NCBI RefSeq assembly: GCF_003851885.1
Contig: NZ_BHZE01000016.1
Coordinates: forward strand, 1 to 61,271
Reading direction: 5' to 3'
Source of the DNA: Thermaurantimonas aggregans
GTDB taxonomy: Bacteria; Bacteroidota; Bacteroidia; Flavobacteriales; Schleiferiaceae
DNA: 61,271 bases
The notes beneath the pieces are model-generated. The model was given only the letters and a program-made list of their open reading frames with translations. It had not been told where the DNA came from and did not search any database. Numbering within the stretch: position 1 is the stretch's first letter; each line of letters starts with the position of its first letter. A program made the translations under genes and the position numbers. Positions 26,546-34,522 of this stretch are shown here, piece after piece.

Positions 26546-26885
26546 TACTTTACATTTTTATGAATTATAACAAAACATCAGTCCAAAATTTTAATATATT
26601 GATTATCAGATATTTTCTAAAATGAAAAAATCTTTTGTTTTCCTATAATGGGATTTTTTAAATATTTTTTCCAATTTTAAGATTTTATCTGTCTTTGATT
26701 TTTTACATATTCATCCTGTGAGTTCTGCCTGGTTAGTAATTAGCATAAAGTTCTTTTCGATTTTGAAGATCTTACAATTTATTGTTAATAAACAGGATGT
26801 ATATAAAATCAAAAGTGTATAGTGTACACTTATTTTCACGACAAATCATGAGCATATTTGCACCCACATATCATAAACGATTACA
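26546..26885. other. Divergent intergenic region, lipoprotein/glgP
   Basis: 340 bp with no gene. It contains a CCTATAATGGG motif followed by T-runs (26642-26670) that resembles one upstream of obgE, and an inverted repeat close to glgP (26813-26831). Confidence 0.55.
26813..26831. promoter_or_regulatory. Inverted repeat upstream of glgP (candidate operator)
   Basis: AAGTGTA-N5-TACACTT, with a nested perfect AGTGTACACT palindrome, 55 bp before the phosphorylase start. The regulator is unknown. Confidence 0.4.
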
Positions 26886-28577
26886 ATGGCAGTCTCAGAA
26901 TACAGTAATTGGAAAATGCCTTATACACCAGACGAAAAGTACTCAAAGCGAGTAGCCTACTTTTCCATGGAATTTGCCATCGATCAAAGCCTTAAAATAT
27001 ACAGTGGCGGCCTGGGCTTTTTGTCAGGCTCACATATGCGCTCGGCATACAACCTCAAACAAAATTTAATAGGTATAGGAATCCTCTGGAAATATGGATA
27101 TTACGATCAAAACAGAAATCACGACCAAACCCTAAGAGTAGATTTTATTGAAAAAAACTACACCTTTTTAGAAGATACAGGAATTGTAGTAGATGTACAA
27201 ATCTTCGACAACCCCCATGTTAAGGTAAAAGCCCTTGTTTTAAGACCAGAAATTTTTAAAACCGTACCTATTTATCTGTTAACCACTGATATGGACGACA
27301 ACGACCATCTCTCCCGTACCATCACCCATCGCCTGTACGACGACAATGAATTTACTCGAGTAGCACAAAGCATTGTTCTTGGGCAAGGTGGAGCGAAAGT
27401 AGTAGAAGCATTAGGCGGGGCTGACATCTATCACCTCAACGAAGGGCATGCTCTTCCGGCATTTACCTATTTGTATGGAAAAGCAAAAGACAAAGAAGCC
27501 GTAAAAAGGCAATTTGTCTTCACCACGCACACACCTGAACAGGCTGGGAATGAAGAGCGATCTTTAGAGTTACTTCAAAAAATAAACTTTTTCCCAAATT
27601 GGAACAAAGCAGAAATTGAAAAAATTACGCACCAAACACCCGGTAGGGTAAATTACACCCTTACAGCCCTGCGATTAGCCAAAAAAGCCAACGCCGTAAG
27701 CAAACTGCATGGCGAAGTTTCGCGCGAAATGTGGAAAAACTACCAAGATATTTGTGAGATCGACCACATCACCAATGCTCAGAGTCTGTCATACTGGGGC
27801 GATAAACCCATGCAAGAAGCCTTAGAAGCCGATGATTATCAAGCCATCGTAACCCGTAAAAAAGAGCTGAAGCACAATCTCTTCAAAGTCGTGGCCGACC
27901 AAACAGGCAAACTCTTCGATCCGGAAGTAGTGACCATCGTATGGGCACGCCGATTTGCAGCATACAAAAGGCCAAATCTGATCTTTAGAGAGATGGAGCC
28001 ATTTATGGAACTGTTAAACAACAAAAAATATCCGGTGCAAATCATCTGGGCTGGTAAACCCTACCCTACTGATTACAATGCGATCGAGATTTTTAATCGC
28101 ATTGTTCACTTGACCAAGCAACTTCCCAATGCCTGTATTCTCACAGGGTATGAACTTGCCCTATCGCGCATACTCAAAAATGGCACCGATGTATGGCTCA
28201 ACACTCCTCGAAAACCGCGTGAAGCATCAGGTACCAGCGGCATGACTGCGGCTATGAACGGAGCCGTTAATTTTTCAATAAATGATGGTTGGATGGTAGA
28301 ATTTGGAAAACATCGGCACAACTGTTATTTGATACCCGATACTACAGCACCGGGAATTGTTGACATTCAAGACAAAGAGGATTTTGAAAATCTTTACAAG
28401 GTTTTAAACAACGAATTACTCCCCGACTTTTACGACGGAAAAGGCATGTGGAAAAAGATTATGATGAACTCTATGAAAGAGGTTTTAACCTACTTTAGAT
28501 CTATCAGAATGGCCGACGAATACTACTCAAAACTCTACTTATACGAACCTGCATCGAAAAAAAAGACTTCCAAATAG
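26886..28577 (+). CDS. Alpha-glucan family phosphorylase (GT35), atypical PLP site
   Basis: A 563-residue GT35-like protein related to the short phosphorylases of Thermus/Thermotoga type, which release glucose-1-phosphate from glycogen. Seen are the N-terminal segment RVAYFSMEFAIDQSLKIYSGG, the HLNEGHALPAF region near residue 180, TTHTPEQAGNE, and the C-terminal SGTSGMTAAMNGAVNFSINDG. In canonical enzymes this last motif reads SGTSGMKAAxNG or GTGNMK, where the Lys binds the pyridoxal phosphate. Here residue 454 is Thr (codon ACT, 28245). The enzyme may therefore be PLP-independent, inactive or changed in reaction. Monocistronic. Confidence 0.82.
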   Translation: MAVSEYSNWKMPYTPDEKYSKRVAYFSMEFAIDQSLKIYSGGLGFLSGSHMRSAYNLKQNLIGIGILWKYGYYDQNRNHDQTLRVDFIEKNYTFLEDTGIVVDVQIFDNPHVKVKALVLRPEIFKTVPIYLLTTDMDDNDHLSRTITHRLYDDNEFTRVAQSIVLGQGGAKVVEALGGADIYHLNEGHALPAFTYLYGKAKDKEAVKRQFVFTTHTPEQAGNEERSLELLQKINFFPNWNKAEIEKITHQTPGRVNYTLTALRLAKKANAVSKLHGEVSREMWKNYQDICEIDHITNAQSLSYWGDKPMQEALEADDYQAIVTRKKELKHNLFKVVADQTGKLFDPEVVTIVWARRFAAYKRPNLIFREMEPFMELLNNKKYPVQIIWAGKPYPTDYNAIEIFNRIVHLTKQLPNACILTGYELALSRILKNGTDVWLNTPRKPREASGTSGMTAAMNGAVNFSINDGWMVEFGKHRHNCYLIPDTTAPGIVDIQDKEDFENLYKVLNNELLPDFYDGKGMWKKIMMNSMKEVLTYFRSIRMADEYYSKLYLYEPASKKKTSK

Positions 28578-28579
28578 CA

Positions 28580-28876
28580 TTAGTTCATCAACGGAAAATT
28601 TACATAAATATTTGATTTTATGATTTTTAGCTTAGCCCCATATTTCTTTATATGGCGCTGAACCTCCACGCTTGCTCTTGCTGGTAGCACCACCTTTTTA
28701 GTAAAGACAAGAGCTATTTTTTTACAGTTTATTATGCTATGAGCCTCAGGCTTATTGATGGTACTGGCACGTAGGTATTTTTTAAGATTCCAACGGCTGA
28801 AAGAAGCTGCACGATAGAATTTTACCTTAAACTTTAAAGTTTCTCTGATCCGTATAGCCAAAAAGAGACATTTCAT
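28580..28876 (-). CDS. Hypothetical small basic protein (doubtful)
   Basis: An open frame from ATG 28876 (98 residues, MKCLFLAIRIRETLKF) that can extend to 29011 (143 residues). The protein is Lys/Arg-rich and has no recognised domain. It ends 2 bp from the glgP stop (convergent). The longer version would cover the promoter of the next plus-strand gene, so the shorter one is preferred. It may be spurious. Confidence 0.3.
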   Translation of the reverse strand: MKCLFLAIRIRETLKFKVKFYRAASFSRWNLKKYLRASTINKPEAHSIINCKKIALVFTKKVVLPARASVEVQRHIKKYGAKLKIIKSNIYVNFPLMN

Positions 28877-28953
28877 AAGCGATTTTAAGTGGTTGACTAA
28901 AAAAAATTTGTTATTTGTGAAATTTCGCTGAAAGAAAAATTTTTTAATTCTTT

Positions 28954-28961
28954 TAAATTTG
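28954..28961 (+). promoter_or_regulatory. -7 element of hypothetical gene at 29002
   Basis: TAAATTTG fits TAnnTTTG, 40 bp before ATG 29002. Confidence 0.4.
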
Positions 28962-29001
28962 TCCATTGGAAAACGAACTAACCTTTTAAAAAGCAAACAC
29001 C

Positions 29002-29334
29002 ATGAAAACAATTGTAAGCCAACGTTCCGTACAATTCCTTAATAAAAGCATTGCTCATCAAGCAACTGTTACCAATTCAGCCTTAGCAATGGCTGTACAG
29101 CAACTCAGTTTGGGCAACTTCACTCCGCTTGAAAACTATTTGCGCGAAAAACTCCTTTTGATCGACGATCAAGAGATGCGTGCCGATGTGATAACAAACT
29201 TTTTTAATAAGGTAGAAAATCTCATAAACACCCTTCGCCACAAGGCGGCCATGGAGCACGACATCTTTGAGATCGAAAACATGGAAAAAGCCTCCATTTA
29301 TCTGCCAATGCTGAAGAAAAAATTTATCCGATAA
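29002..29334 (+). CDS. Hypothetical helical protein
   Basis: A 110-residue cytoplasmic protein with no signal peptide, mostly alpha-helical by composition. Recognisable stretches are NSALAMAVQQLSLGNFTPLE and FFNKVENLINTLRHKAAMEH. No family was recognised. It has its own -7 element and a strong terminator that lies inside the convergent ggt gene, which together support it as a real gene. Confidence 0.6.
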   Translation: MKTIVSQRSVQFLNKSIAHQATVTNSALAMAVQQLSLGNFTPLENYLREKLLLIDDQEMRADVITNFFNKVENLINTLRHKAAMEHDIFEIENMEKASIYLPMLKKKFIR

Positions 29335-29352
29335 CTCATAAGTTTTTCTCAA

Positions 29353-31017
29353 CTATAGTCCTCCGGCGGCTGAATTTCCTTTGCGATGGAAATCAGCCGC
29401 CGGAATCATTTTTTTATCCTGTATTTCAATTCCGTTAAAAATTCCGATCTGTTCGATTTCCTGAACATTATATCCCATACGGCTCAATTTTCTCAATTTT
29501 TTTGGCGTGAGTGCACCTTTTTCGACAATCAAATCTTCGGGCAACCACTGGGCGTGTAATTTTTTCTGATCAATAGCCGACTGCAGCCCCCAGCCTCGTA
29601 TCATTAACTCAATTACCTGAAAGACGTTTGTAATAATCGTACTTCCACCTGGCGTGCCAAGTGCAGCAATCGGTTTTCCATCTTTTACAACGATGGTAGG
29701 CGACATACTACTCAGCATTCGATGGCCAGGGCGTACTTTATTGACTTCGGAATACGGAAGTCCAAATTGATTGCTGTGTCCTGGGGCAGTCGAAAAGTCA
29801 TCCATTTCGTTGTTAAAAAACATGCCTTTGTAATACAGCTTGGAGCCAAAGTAGCCATTCAGGGTGGTGGTAATGCTGACAATCAACCCTGAAGAATCAG
29901 CTGTACAGTAATGCGTGGTTTGAAAACTTTCGATCTTGCCCGACTGAGAAGCGCCGAGCTCATCAGATGGAGTTATTCGCCGTTTAGAAATAGAAGCTGC
30001 TCTCGATTTTAAGTACTTTTCTGATTGAATTTTTTGAATTTCAATTTGATCGACAGCCATGGGATCGCCGAGGTAGCGTTGGCGGTCAGCATATACGCGT
30101 TTGGCCATTTCAGCAAAAAAATGTGCATATTTAACTGTGTAAGGCTTCACGCGATTAAAACAAAGTAACTCAGCCATTTTCAGGAATTGATGCAATCCAA
30201 TGCCACCCGCCGAAGGCAAGGGCATGGTGTAAATGGAATAGCCGCGATAGCTGATCAATTGCGGTTTGCGCCATAATGCTCTGTATAGGGCAAAATCTTC
30301 ATGAGTATGACGCCCACCTTTTGATTTAAGAAATTCAGCCATCTGCTGAGCGAATGTACCTAGGTAAAAAGAATCGGATCCAAAAACTGCGATGCTCTCA
30401 AGCGTTTCAGCAAGCTCAGTTTGAACAAGCCAATCTCCCTCTTTGAATGGCACATATAAGTTGAGAAACGAAGGCAGCTGACCATTGATGCGCAGCATTT
30501 CCTTCGCGTTATTGTTCCAGTGGTCAGCCATGTATTTTGTGAGTTTATGCCCTTTAGCCAACTCGATGGCAGGTTGTAAACATTCTTGCCAACTCACACA
30601 TCCGAGTGAATCGTGAAGCATCTTCATACCGGCCACCGTGCCGGGTATGCCTACGGAAGGGGCACCGTCTAGGCTCGCCCGTTTAATGGGCTTTCCGTTG
30701 GAATCAAGATACATATCGGCTGTAGCGGCCATTGGCGCTGTCTCGCGAAAGTCGAGAGCCAATACCTGCCCCTCAGGTATGTGTACCACGGCAAATCCAC
30801 CACCCGCAATATTGCCTGCTACCTGATATACCGCGGCTAAAGCAAAGTGAACCGCCACTGCAGCATCTATGGCGTTCCCTCCTCGTCTCAACATCTCCAC
30901 ACCAGCCTCTACCGCCAGCGGATGTGCAGCTGAGATTGCTCCGACACTGTAGGTTTTATGTTGAGCTTTTAAAGTGATTACTAATACCTCCAAAAGGCCT
31001 AGTAGAAAAAACCTCAT
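29353..31017 (-). CDS. ggt: Gamma-glutamyltransferase
   Basis: Periplasmic N-terminal nucleophile hydrolase that cleaves gamma-glutamyl bonds of glutathione and related compounds. The 554-residue precursor has a signal peptide (about 1-18) and the large-subunit start SVGAISAAHPLAVEAGVEML. The autoprocessing and catalytic site is TTHYC with nucleophile Thr367. MLSSMSPTIV and GTPGGSTIITNVFQ line the oxyanion site. I chose ATG 31017 because it begins the signal peptide; 31050 adds eleven residues. The final codons form half of a long inverted repeat that terminates the opposite gene. Confidence 0.93.
   Translation of the reverse strand: MRFFLLGLLEVLVITLKAQHKTYSVGAISAAHPLAVEAGVEMLRRGGNAIDAAVAVHFALAAVYQVAGNIAGGGFAVVHIPEGQVLALDFRETAPMAATADMYLDSNGKPIKRASLDGAPSVGIPGTVAGMKMLHDSLGCVSWQECLQPAIELAKGHKLTKYMADHWNNNAKEMLRINGQLPSFLNLYVPFKEGDWLVQTELAETLESIAVFGSDSFYLGTFAQQMAEFLKSKGGRHTHEDFALYRALWRKPQLISYRGYSIYTMPLPSAGGIGLHQFLKMAELLCFNRVKPYTVKYAHFFAEMAKRVYADRQRYLGDPMAVDQIEIQKIQSEKYLKSRAASISKRRITPSDELGASQSGKIESFQTTHYCTADSSGLIVSITTTLNGYFGSKLYYKGMFFNNEMDDFSTAPGHSNQFGLPYSEVNKVRPGHRMLSSMSPTIVVKDGKPIAALGTPGGSTIITNVFQVIELMIRGWGLQSAIDQKKLHAQWLPEDLIVEKGALTPKKLRKLSRMGYNVQEIEQIGIFNGIEIQDKKMIPAADFHRKGNSAAGGL
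29362..29415 (+). terminator. Terminator of 29002 gene embedded in ggt coding sequence
   Basis: 17-bp stem with one bulged A (29362-29379 with 29388-29404), 8-nt loop, then seven T residues at 29409-29415 on the plus strand. It lies within the last codons of ggt, so the hairpin sequence is also protein-coding on the other strand. Confidence 0.75.
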
Positions 31018-31106
31018 AAGCTGCGTTTTGTCATAGCATAGATACTTCATGATTGCAAACCTTCGTTACTAACTTAATCTGTTTTATTCCAGTAATTTTA
31101 TTCTGA

Positions 31107-32711
31107 ATGAATTTTAAGAATGCTCTATCAATCTTTGGTCTTTTTGTCGCAATGAGCTTTTATCTCAATGGACAAAATGCCCTGAATGTAGCAGTTACAG
31201 AAGCCGAAGTTTATTCAAACGGCTATGCCCAACTTTACCTACAGCACGAAACTACTTTGAAAAAAGGCGTAAATGCCGTAACAATTCTTTTACCCGGTCG
31301 AGAAATACAGCAGCAAACCCTTGCAGTCGAAATAATGCCTTTTGGAAAAATTGCACGCATAAGTGAACCGATGGAGCTGACTTGTAACGAAGACGACAGT
31401 TGTCGATACTACACAGAACAAGTAAAACTCTTTCGCGAAAAAATTTTAGCAAAATCTCTCGAACTAGAAAAACTCGATGCCCAGGAGAAACTGCTCATGG
31501 AAAATTCGCGCATTACAAACAGTAATAATTTGAATATGCAACTGCTGCGCGATGCTCTTTCATTTTTGCAAAAGCAGCTCGTAGAGATTAAAGAAGCTCG
31601 TTTAAAGACAAAACATCAACTCGATGAGTTTCAGAAAGAATATCAAACACTTCAAAATCAACTGAATCAACGTACAAACTACATAAAACAATCTTTCAGA
31701 AAAGTATCAGTATTGGTGGATGTAAAAACCGATGGTTTGTATAAGCTCAATTTCAGTTATGTATCTTCAGGCGTGAGATGGAACCGACAACAAGAGATAG
31801 ATATCGCAGAAGCTGAAGAAAAGGCGTATTTGAAAAATCTAGCCCAGGTGCATTCGGATTTTCAAGAGACTTGGCGAAATATAAAACTTACATTGATCGA
31901 CAAGGCATTTGAATTTTCAGAAAAGCCACTTCAAATACGTCCATTAAGAGTAGTATTTCACCATCGAATTATCACTTCAAGTGACCGGAGTGAAAGCTCC
32001 AGTCGCTATATGGCTAAGGTTTTAACACCTACTGCTGTGCAAGGAGCTTTTTCGCCCGAAGATGTAGTAGACGTTCAAACAAATAAGCAACAAAGAATGG
32101 ACGGAGAAATATTCATTTTAACAGGTGCATACACGCTATCTTCTACCAAACCTTTGCAAGCTGAATTGTCAACGGATACACTTTCCATCAAATTGCACTT
32201 TTTGGTAGCTCCCTACATAGTCAATAAAGTGCAAGTGCTCGGCATCGTACGCGAGCGCACTGAAGACATCAGTGAAACTCCATCAGTCGTAAGATTAAAC
32301 GGCAGACCTGTAGGCATTAACACTGCTCCTGTACTATATAGCAGTGATAGTGCCGCTTTTCAATTAGGCTACCTTAAAGATGTAACCATACAGCGTAAGC
32401 GCGAGAACCCTTACTCTTCCCGATCCTTTTTTGGCAACACACAGCGCGATTCCTTCGAATACACCATAAGCATTGCGAATCGACGATCTACTCCCATTTC
32501 ACTTACCATCATCGATCGAGTACCGGTAAGCACCGATAGCCAAATCGATGTGAAATTTAAGAAGGCAGATGGTGTTCAACCCGATCGCAACGGAATACTG
32601 CGCTGGAGCATATCTGTACCTCCCGGAAGACAGAATTCTGTATCTTTCGCCTTCGAAATATCATATCCTAAAGGCCGCACTGTCACCTTTATAGAAGGCA
32701 ACGAGGATTAA
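31107..32711 (+). CDS. DUF4139 domain protein (MuiA-like)
   Basis: A 534-residue exported protein with a signal peptide (about 1-22, ending NGQ). The N-terminal domain (DUF4140-like, VTEAEVYSNGYAQLYLQ) is followed by a coiled coil at about 110-200 (LQKQLVEIKEARLKTKHQLD) and the C-terminal DUF4139 beta domain (YKLNFSYVSSGVRWN, RKRENPYSSRSFFGNTQRD). The mucoidy-inhibitor A name is historic; function is unknown. Divergent from ggt, alone in its unit. Confidence 0.85.
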   Translation: MNFKNALSIFGLFVAMSFYLNGQNALNVAVTEAEVYSNGYAQLYLQHETTLKKGVNAVTILLPGREIQQQTLAVEIMPFGKIARISEPMELTCNEDDSCRYYTEQVKLFREKILAKSLELEKLDAQEKLLMENSRITNSNNLNMQLLRDALSFLQKQLVEIKEARLKTKHQLDEFQKEYQTLQNQLNQRTNYIKQSFRKVSVLVDVKTDGLYKLNFSYVSSGVRWNRQQEIDIAEAEEKAYLKNLAQVHSDFQETWRNIKLTLIDKAFEFSEKPLQIRPLRVVFHHRIITSSDRSESSSRYMAKVLTPTAVQGAFSPEDVVDVQTNKQQRMDGEIFILTGAYTLSSTKPLQAELSTDTLSIKLHFLVAPYIVNKVQVLGIVRERTEDISETPSVVRLNGRPVGINTAPVLYSSDSAAFQLGYLKDVTIQRKRENPYSSRSFFGNTQRDSFEYTISIANRRSTPISLTIIDRVPVSTDSQIDVKFKKADGVQPDRNGILRWSISVPPGRQNSVSFAFEISYPKGRTVTFIEGNED

Positions 32712-32756
32712 TATGTGAATAGCTTTAGGTTTTATAAAGCTTTTAATGAAAAATGT

Positions 32757-32786
32757 TTTGAAAAACAGATGTTTCCCCTATTTTTG
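32757..32786 (+). promoter_or_regulatory. Promoter of rpsF-rpsR-rplI
   Basis: TTTG (32757), 18-bp spacer, TATTTTTG (32779-32786): near-perfect consensus, leaving a leader of about 50 bp before rpsF that could house autoregulation. Confidence 0.7.
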
Positions 32787-32842
32787 CAGCCCTTAATTGA
32801 AAAATAGTATCAATCAACTAAAGTAAATTAAATCAACAGGTT

Positions 32843-33181
32843 ATGGTTCAACAGTACGAGACTGTTTTCATTTTAAATCCCGTCTTGTCAGAAGAGCAGA
32901 CAAGGGAAACAGTCGAAAAATTCAAGGGCATCATCGAAGCCAAAGGCGGAGAGGTGACCCACGTAGAACACTGGGGATTAAGAAAGCTCGCTTACCCCAT
33001 TCAGAAAAAACGCAGTGGCTTCTACCACCTGCTGGAGTTTAAAGCTCCCGGTGAACTGATCGACACCCTCGAAACCGAACTCAAGCGCGATGAACGCGTG
33101 ATGCGCTACCTCACTGTTCGCATGGATAAAGATCACATCGAGTACGCTAAGAAAAGAAGACAAAAACTTCAAAACGCTTAA
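32843..33181 (+). CDS. rpsF: 30S ribosomal protein S6
   Basis: A 112-residue ferredoxin-like ribosomal protein that binds with S18 at the 30S platform. QYETVFILNPVLSEEQ and HWGLRKLAYPIQKKRSGFYH are characteristic. First gene of rpsF-rpsR-rplI, 3 bp before rpsR. No priB/ssb gene is present between them. Confidence 0.97.
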   Translation: MVQQYETVFILNPVLSEEQTRETVEKFKGIIEAKGGEVTHVEHWGLRKLAYPIQKKRSGFYHLLEFKAPGELIDTLETELKRDERVMRYLTVRMDKDHIEYAKKRRQKLQNA

Positions 33182-33184
33182 AAA

Positions 33185-33490
33185 ATGGACATCACTAACG
33201 AACTAGAAGCATCAGTAACCGGGGGAGGTAAAGGTGAAATCCGCTACCTACAGCCCATTGCAATAGACACTACCAAGAAGAAGAAGTATTGCCGCTTTAA
33301 AAAGTATGGCATCAAGTTTATAGACTACAAAGACCCTGATTTTCTGCTTCGCTTCGTAAACGAACAGGGAAAAATACTACCCCGTCGTATCACTGGTAAC
33401 TCACTGAAGTACCAGCGCAAGCTGGCTCAGGCAGTAAAGAGAGCTCGTCATTTAGCCTTGTTGCCCTTTGTAGCTGATAACCTTAAATAA
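33185..33490 (+). CDS. rpsR: 30S ribosomal protein S18
   Basis: A 101-residue S18 partner of S6. [20 protein letters not shown] and [20 protein letters not shown] are diagnostic. The first 30 residues are a Bacteroidota-type extension rich in Gly and Lys. No CxxC zinc motif. It sits 8 bp before rplI. Confidence 0.97.
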   Translation: MDITNELEASVTGGGKGEIRYLQPIAIDTTKKKKYCRFKKYGIKFIDYKDPDFLLRFVNEQGKILPRRITGNSLKYQRKLAQAVKRARHLALLPFVADNLK

Positions 33491-33498
33491 GATAGGCC

Positions 33499-33948
33499 AT
33501 GGAAGTAATACTGAAGACAGACGTTGAAAACCTGGGTTTCAAAGATGATATTGTAGATGTAAAACCAGGATACGCTCGCAATTACCTCATTCCACAGGGC
33601 ATGGCCATCTTAGCTACGGAATCAGCTAAAAAAGTCTTGGCCGAAACCCTCCGCCAAAGAGCGCACAAAGAGGCTAAAATCGTTGAAGATGCTCGCAAAC
33701 TGGCGGAAAGTATGCAGGCTGTTGAAATTAAGCTGCCAGTAAAAGTCGGAAAAGGAAACAAACTCTTTGGCTCCGTATCAAATGCCGATTTGGCTGCTCA
33801 TCTTGCTGGTATGGGCTTTCATGTAGATAAAAAGTACATCTACATTCCCGGTTCAGTTATTAAAAATACTGGAAAATACACAGCAAAAATTCGCCTGCAC
33901 CGCAATGTGCAGTTTGATCTGGAGTTTGAAGTTGTAGCTCAGCAATAA
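33499..33948 (+). CDS. rplI: 50S ribosomal protein L9
   Basis: A 149-residue bilobal protein. The N-domain with DVKPGYARNYLIPQGMA binds 23S rRNA; a connecting helix (about 45-75) leads to the C-domain (LFGSVSNADLAAHLAGMGF). Last gene of the operon, followed by a strong terminator. Confidence 0.97.
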   Translation: MEVILKTDVENLGFKDDIVDVKPGYARNYLIPQGMAILATESAKKVLAETLRQRAHKEAKIVEDARKLAESMQAVEIKLPVKVGKGNKLFGSVSNADLAAHLAGMGFHVDKKYIYIPGSVIKNTGKYTAKIRLHRNVQFDLEFEVVAQQ

Positions 33949-33965
33949 AAGTTTTTTATAATCGC

Positions 33966-33998
33966 AAAAAGTCGCGGCTCATTGGTCGCGACTTTTTT
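33966..33998 (+). terminator. Terminator of the ribosomal protein operon
   Basis: Stem AGTCGCG / CGCGACT with a 10-nt loop and a T6 run, 17 bp after rplI. Confidence 0.9.
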
Positions 33999-34018
33999 AT
34001 TTACACTCCTGCGATTGA

Positions 34019-34026
34019 TACCTTTG
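34019..34026 (+). promoter_or_regulatory. -7 element of gatC
   Basis: TACCTTTG, 20 bp before the gatC ATG. Confidence 0.5.
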
Positions 34027-34046
34027 CATCATCTTTTGAATGAAAA

Positions 34047-34334
34047 ATGAAAATTAGTAAAGAAGAAATTTTAAAAATTGCCGCTCTGGCCAAATTATCG
34101 CTCGACGAAGAGCAACTCACCTCGATGGAGGCAGATATGAATAAAATCCTCGCTTTTGTAGAAAAAATAAACGAACTCCCGTTGGAAGGCATTGAACCCT
34201 TAGAATATGTAAACGAAGACACGAATGTTTTGAGAGACGACCAAGTTGTTTATACCGTAAGTCAATACGATGCTCTTAAAAATGCCGCTTTAAAAGACAC
34301 CGACTACATTAAGGTTCCTAAAGTTTTAGGGTAA
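34047..34334 (+). CDS. gatC: Asp-tRNA(Asn)/Glu-tRNA(Gln) amidotransferase subunit C
   Basis: A 95-residue belt subunit that stabilises GatA in the GatCAB transamidase. ILKIAALAKLSLDEEQ and MNKILAFVEKINELPLEGIE are diagnostic, and the C terminus DDQVVYTVSQYDALKNAA follows family pattern. gatA lies 25 kb away on the other strand and gatB is not in the window, so the complex is encoded at scattered sites. Confidence 0.95.
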   Translation: MKISKEEILKIAALAKLSLDEEQLTSMEADMNKILAFVEKINELPLEGIEPLEYVNEDTNVLRDDQVVYTVSQYDALKNAALKDTDYIKVPKVLG

Positions 34335-34522
34335 ACAAATTTTTTACACAGAGCATAAAAGTCACCATTTTTTATTCGCTCTACTTTTACTGATTGCTTA
34401 AAAATTCGGATCAGCATATTTCTCCTACCCTTTTTTTATTGGATTAAGAAACAGGGTTTCAAATAAAAAACCCGAAATCCGAGCTTTGCTCCGAAATTTG
34501 CCGACCAATTAAAGACGTACTA

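Noticed and set aside
26886-28577. Sequencing error as the cause of the Lys-to-Thr change in the phosphorylase
   Set aside because: Codon ACT versus AAA/AAG needs two base changes, the reading frame is intact, and neighbouring residues are well conserved, so an error is unlikely. It is kept as a finding.
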